Origin: Desulfobacterales bacterium
Lineage (GTDB): Bacteria; Desulfobacterota; Desulfobacteria; Desulfobacterales; Desulfobacteraceae
Direction of reading: 5' to 3'
Length of the DNA: 5,752 bases
Assembly (NCBI GenBank): GCA_022361315.1
Contig: JAKSBB010001088.1
Location: 1-5,752, forward strand
In this document: piece by piece, positions 5,453 through 5,752 of the stretch
Numbering within the stretch: position 1 is the stretch's first letter
Layout: every line of letters starts with the position of its first letter
Notes under the pieces: model-generated
The model's input: only the letters and a program-made list of their open reading frames with translations
Database searches by the model: none
Told to the model about the DNA's origin: nothing
Position numbers and translations under genes: made by a program

Positions 5453-5752
5453 TGTTTGATCTTTTTGTGGCCCCCCTGGCGGAAACCTATTTTCAAAAGG
5501 CTTTGATCGGCGGTTCCATCGTCGCCTTGGTGGCCGGTGTCGTGGGGTGCCTTGTGGTCCTGCGGCGCATGGCCTTTTTAGGCGACGCCCTTAGCCATGC
5601 CATGATCGCCGGTGTGGCCGGCGGCTACCTGGTCATGAAACTGTTCTTCGGCCTGGAAGCCCATGCCCCCGGCATGCTTTTGGGTTCCCTCATCGCCGCC
5701 ATTGCAACCGTAGCGTTGATCTCTTTTGTCTCAAGGATCTCCCGGGTGAAAG
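5452..5752 (+). CDS. Permease of a Mn/Zn/Fe ABC importer (ABC-3 / TroC-MntB-ZnuB family), 3'-partial
   Basis: Only the first 100 residues lie in the window and the frame is open to the right edge. They show the family's N-terminal pattern: YFQKALIGGSIVALVAGVVG leading into the first membrane helix, then CLVVLRRMAFLGDALSHAMIAGVA, the hallmark LRRMAFLGDALSHA loop conserved in these permeases, then further membrane helices (about residues 50-63 and 72-93). The family is usually about 270-300 residues with 8-9 helices, so about two thirds is missing. AAGGAG (5438-5443) sits 8 nt before the ATG, and the ATG overlaps the ATPase stop (TGATG). It forms the inner-membrane channel for the metal ion passed on by the binding protein. 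A second permease (TroD-like) could follow outside the window. Confidence 0.95.
   Translation, partial: MFDLFVAPLAETYFQKALIGGSIVALVAGVVGCLVVLRRMAFLGDALSHAMIAGVAGGYLVMKLFFGLEAHAPGMLLGSLIAAIATVALISFVSRISRVK

Noticed and set aside
1..5752. tRNA, rRNA, CRISPR array or mobile element
   Set aside because: No cloverleaf, no spaced direct repeats, no transposase or integrase motifs and no terminal inverted repeats were seen on either strand.

Overview
The window reads as an ordinary bacterial chromosome segment of moderately high GC. It most resembles an anaerobic, sulfate-reducer-type deltaproteobacterium (Desulfobacterota). That placement is an inference from three things: an oxygen-sensitive 2-hydroxyacyl-CoA dehydratase/benzoyl-CoA reductase-type activator ATPase, a selenocysteine-coding peroxiredoxin-like gene (such bacteria are rich in selenoproteins), and the general character of the proteins. 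No RNA gene, CRISPR array, insertion sequence or integrase was seen.

Layout. (1) Positions 1-737 (+) hold the nearly complete 3' part of a BadF/BadG/BcrA/BcrD-family activator ATPase. (2) Positions 744-1691 (-) hold a two-domain SRPBCC + GyrI-like ligand-binding protein, convergent with the first gene and only 6 bp away. (3) A divergent intergenic region (1692-1932) carries a good sigma70-like promoter and a perfect 7-bp hairpin ahead of a GNAT acetyltransferase (1933-2424, +). (4) A 200-bp gap holds a terminator-like bulged inverted repeat. (5) Positions 2625-3152 (+) are one reading frame interrupted by a single in-frame TGA at 2751-2753. The TGA sits exactly where a peroxiredoxin-like protein has its active-site cysteine, giving a U-x-x-C motif, and is followed at once by a strong bacterial SECIS hairpin. 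A conventional gene caller would split this into two hypothetical fragments. I read it as one 175-residue selenoprotein. (6) Positions 3242-5752 (+) are a metal ABC importer operon of the Mn/Zn/Fe (TroABCD/MntABC-like) class: periplasmic metal-binding protein, a small unrecognised exported protein, the ATPase, and the start of the permease, which runs off the window.

How the genes fit together. The importer genes are tightly packed (11-bp gap, 11-bp overlap, 1-bp overlap) and are surely co-transcribed. The binding protein keeps a His-His-His-Asp metal site and lacks a His-rich loop, which points to a TroA-like Mn/Zn protein. The peroxiredoxin-like selenoprotein lies 89 bp upstream on the same strand behind a weak possible terminator. 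A link between peroxide defence and Mn uptake is plausible but not shown. The main discovery in the window is the TGA-coded selenoprotein with its SECIS element. Next is the uncharacterised exported protein inserted between the binding protein and ATPase genes.
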